Below, one piece after another: positions 60,847 to 64,000 of a stretch of DNA of 64,000 nucleotides. The stretch spans positions 372,001 through 436,000 of the forward strand of contig CAWZYM010000123.1 in NCBI GenBank assembly GCA_963966185.1, read 5' to 3'. The position numbers and the translations under genes are program-made. Position 1 is the stretch's first letter; every line of letters starts with the position of its first letter. The stretch comes from Rhabditoides inermis (lineage: Eukaryota > Nematoda > Chromadorea > Rhabditida > Rhabditidae). The notes under the pieces were generated by a model that did no database searches, was not told the origin of the DNA, and saw only the letters and a program-made list of their open reading frames with translations.

Positions 60847-62333
60847 TCAGGCGGATCGGTTGGCAATCTTCATCTGGCGAACGAGAAGGCAGTGGCGAGT
60901 GAACGGGTCGCCGCACCTAAACACATGGGCTTGATGGAATCGGAGAGAGAGAGAGAGAGAAGAGAGAGGAGAGAGAAGAGAGAGAGAGGAGAGAGAGAGG
61001 AGAGAGAGAAAGAGAGATGCGGACTACTCACTTGCTCAACTCTGACACGTCAAGTGCCCACAGCTCAAGACCGGCCGACTGGAGGGCGGTGAACTTCTAC
61101 AAACACACACAATGACCCTGGCCTAGCCCTGCCCCAACACTATCAAATTGTCATTACAAAGTTACATTATAATGATTGTAAATAATTATTGATAACTATT
61201 AAAAGTATTGATTGTAAACACAAACAATTGTATTACAAACATTATTAAAAAAAAAACTAGTGGAACGGATATAACACAAATAAGATTCTTAGTATGCGCA
61301 AACAAAGAAAGACTGACGGGGTCGGTCTTGTCCTGTCGGAAGACTATGCGGTCGTTGACGCACACGCACGCCACCGCCTGCTCGTCCTCCACCGTCAGCG
61401 TCTTGTAGCGGAACGTCGCCTCCGCCTCGATGCGCTGACAAGCAACCAATCAATTGTACACATCTCATTTTTCAATCAGAATCATCGAATCGATTTCAAA
61501 AAGATTATGAACTTCGCATTCAGTAAGGTGAGAAAGGAGAAAAAATGTGATGACAAGTAGACGAACATGACTGACCTTGATGACGCTCTGGCTCTCCTTG
61601 CCCCTTGCGACGGCGATGACATCCGGGGCGGCCATAGAGACGTGGTGGGTGAGGGGAGGGGAGGAGGAGGAGAGCGGGATAGGCACGACTGGCACATCAG
61701 GGAACACGCGAGCCACAACCTCAAACAGGCATCGTCAATGACACGACATGGGGGGTGGAGAGATCACATAGAGAAAGAGAATCGAGGATCAACTTCTCTT
61801 ACCACTTGTGGCCAAACCCGAAAACCAAACAAAGAAGTCTCGGATAGAAGATGGGGCGACTATAAATCAAAAGCTCCACCCACCATGGCGCCCTCGACAT
61901 TGGTGCCGTTCTTGCGGTTGATGCCCACAAACACCTCCTTGCCAGTGTAGAGCACGTCACTGCCCTCCAGAATAACCGCCTGCAAGCCACAGCTCTCTCT
62001 CTCTCCCATTCTTTTCTCTCTTTCTCTCTCTCTCTCTCTCTTCTTCCCTCTCCCACCTTTCCGTGCTCGTTGATTGGCGCCTCTACGACCGTCCACGACA
62101 GCTCGCGCAGCAGGCGGGCGTACTGTAAAGAGCACCAATTAGCAGATAATCAACATATTTAACATTTAATCATGTTCAACACATAATCAGCATATAATCA
62201 TGTTTGCGATTCCGAAGTCCGAATAAACAATTGACCTGGTATACTTTCGCGTTGGAACACAGTGCGATAGTACATGACAAGACAACAAACAGAAACGACT
62301 AGAAAGGAAAAAACAGCGAAGCGATGAAAGAAG

Positions 62334-62383
<50 letters not shown>

Positions 62384-62483
62384 GAGGTACTAGCCCCACC
62401 TCGTCCATGAGACTGCTGGGCTTCTTGGGGCGGGTGAGCAGCGCCGTGCCGTTGATCATCACGGCCGCGTCGCCTGTAAGTAC

Positions 62484-62518
<35 letters not shown>

Positions 62519-63302
62519 ATCGATCAAATGGCCAATCTATCTAGACAAGACAGAACATAGTACATGATAAAATATCCAGACGCACAAAGAAGAGAAGTAC
62601 CTAGCACAGAGAAGTACATATAGGTCAGAAGATAGCTTGAACAAAGAATGTTCATGTTCACCGGCGAATAGAAACGATCAAATGATCCATCTATCAAGAC
62701 AGAACATATTACACACAATGTGAAGGTACTGACTACTGATACAGAGGAGTATGGAGCGGAACAAGGTACAAGGACGGACCGGCGAATAGGGAATGCGCGG
62801 GCGCGTTCTCTTCGAGCGGCAGCTCGACGACTGAGAGACCCGCCTCGCGAAGGGTCTGCATCAGGTCAGCCTGCAAGACAGCAATTAATCAATACGATAT
62901 AATCGATCAATTAATAAACAATACGATAGATTCAATTAATCGAGAAAAAGTCACACGAGCCAAGACAGAACTACAAAGTGATACACACAATCAATCCAGC
63001 AATCAATCGAACAAGACGTGTCAATCAATAAGATATTGCACCATTCTGTCTTCTGTCTAAGAAATGAACCAAGAAACAAGAGTTCATCAGAAATGTGAAG
63101 CTGTTGCCAAAGAGAAATAGTCTCTTAGTCCCTAGTCGAGATCAAGATGGGTTGATACAAGATATGTTTTTCCAAGAAATGTGGAATATAATAAGTAGCG
63201 TACCTGTTGTTTCCGTAGCACCTCGATGTCGCACTTGTTCTTCTTCTCCTCCCACTTGAGCTTGTCCGGAATGCGCACCACAAAAGCGTGTGTGTACCGC
63301 AT
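60847..63302 (-). CDS. DDAH: Dimethylarginine dimethylaminohydrolase
   Basis: Hydrolyses asymmetric dimethylarginine to citrulline and dimethylamine, relieving inhibition of NO synthase-type enzymes; cytosolic. Nine exons join in frame: 63302-63204, 62870-62780, 62473-62400, 62122-62057, 61979-61884, 61719-61576, 61434-61318, 61096-61032 and 60916-60847 (273 aa; human DDAH1 is 285). It starts MRYTHAFVVRIPDKL and has FAGDAAVMINGTALLTRPKK, the strand GSDVLYTGKEVFVGINRKN, HHVSMAAPDVIAVARGKES with the catalytic His, and TLTVEDEQAVACVCVN. The last exon holds PFTRHCLLVRQ, whose Cys aligns with the catalytic cysteine of the mammalian TCCSVLI motif. The ATG follows a CTGCAG acceptor by one base, so a short upstream exon or trans-spliced leader is possible. 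A (GATA)n repeat (62336-62382) sits in one intron. Confidence 0.93.
60944..61016. repeat. GA-rich microsatellite in the last DDAH intron
   Basis: About 70 bp of GAGAGA/GAGAAG repeat between the two last DDAH exons. Confidence 0.9.
62336..62382. repeat. (GATA)n microsatellite
   Basis: About eleven GATA units in a DDAH intron; a shorter (AATC)n run follows at 62488-62516 in the next intron. Confidence 0.95.
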
Positions 63303-64000
63303 CCTGCAGACAGGTAAACAGGTAATCAAACAAGTATGAGCGCAAGCGCACTTAATAATCATTGATACATGCCAAGATAACGGAACACAGAAAAACAGCT
63401 CTACGCCAGCACCTGGTGTTGAGCTACACTGCTACACAGAAAAAAGAAGAAACCATGTCTGCTGTCTGGCGAGCGGCCTTGAAAGACTCGCAGAAATAGC
63501 CATCTCATCTCGCGGAGGGAGAAGATGCGGCGAAATTCGATTATAACTCGCGAAGTAAATAGAACAAGGTTTGCGGGTGCTGGTTTTGTGTTACCCGAGA
63601 GTTGCCGGGCGAGAGAGAAGAGACAATAGTTGTGTTTGGTTTTCGGGGAAGTGATGAATGGGAATGATGGGAGAACGGGGCTCGGAGTGAGAGATAACTG
63701 CAGCGACACCACAACACGATAGGCGGTGCGGCAAAACAGAAAACAATAGAGGCTGGTTAGTGGCGGCACTTTCTAGCATTGATCGAACTGGGAAAGAATA
63801 AAGACATAGTGAGAACTTGACATAATGGATACGTTAAACGAGATGAATGACAGTTGTTCATGCGGTCAGGATTGGCATTTGTCGCGAGAGAGAGAGAGAG
63901 AGAGAGAGAAAGAAAGAGAGAGAGACGAGTGAATGGGAGAAAACATCTCTACTGGCATCATGGAAACTCATGTGGCGAGAATCGATACGGTGCTCAACGC
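63303..64000. other. Upstream region of DDAH
   Basis: No supported exon is seen. It contains a GA tract at 63889-63925 and the presumed DDAH promoter. Confidence 0.45.

Overview
The window is animal nuclear DNA, most likely from a nematode. The evidence is dense intron-split genes with short GT-AG introns, a nematode-style chemoreceptor-like GPCR, a tandem double-homeodomain dve/SATB-class gene, a CYP3-like P450, and pervasive (GA)n/(CT)n microsatellites. The species cannot be named from the sequence alone. Exon models below were built by hand from reading frames, splice signals and protein family resemblance. For most genes the exon lengths add up to a clean frame across every junction.

Layout, left to right. 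1-1270: a kilobase-scale polypurine (GA-rich) minisatellite, then an inverted-repeat element (1342-1834). 1944-6041 (+): the 3' part of a LYST-type BEACH/WD40 gene. 6387-6968 (-): an unrecognised, possibly decayed gene. 7848-9538 (-): a complete 8-exon GPCR. 9570-20200: gene-poor, with a perfect hairpin, a 500-bp palindrome and two more inverted-repeat elements. 22253-28686 (+): a dve-like COMPASS/CUTL plus two-homeodomain transcription factor whose N-terminal exon was not identified. 29872-34750 (+): a four-TM membrane protein; its third intron holds an antisense tRNA-Gly(TCC) and a complete antisense 9-exon MULE-transposase-derived gene (31029-32936). 35192-42325 (-): a complete cytochrome P450. 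43158-44047 (-): a two-exon candidate secreted neuropeptide precursor with an amidated LRGRY end. 47011-56662 (+): a complete MGAT1 (GnT-I) gene, carrying a tRNA-derived SINE in one intron and a Penelope-like retroelement in another. 57148-59422 (+): a PP1-like protein with almost all catalytic metal ligands lost. 60847-63302 (-): DDAH.

The genes do not form one pathway. They include vesicle trafficking (LYST), N-glycan maturation in the Golgi (MGAT1), methylarginine/NO metabolism (DDAH), monooxygenase metabolism (P450), signalling (GPCR, candidate peptide) and transcription (dve).

The most notable items are the RYamide-type neuropeptide candidate, the pseudophosphatase, the Penelope-like element with its GIY-YIG endonuclease N-terminal to the reverse transcriptase (Naiad-like permuted order) and a TTAA-flanked element nested in one of its terminal repeats, the nested MULE gene, and a four-copy inverted-repeat family.
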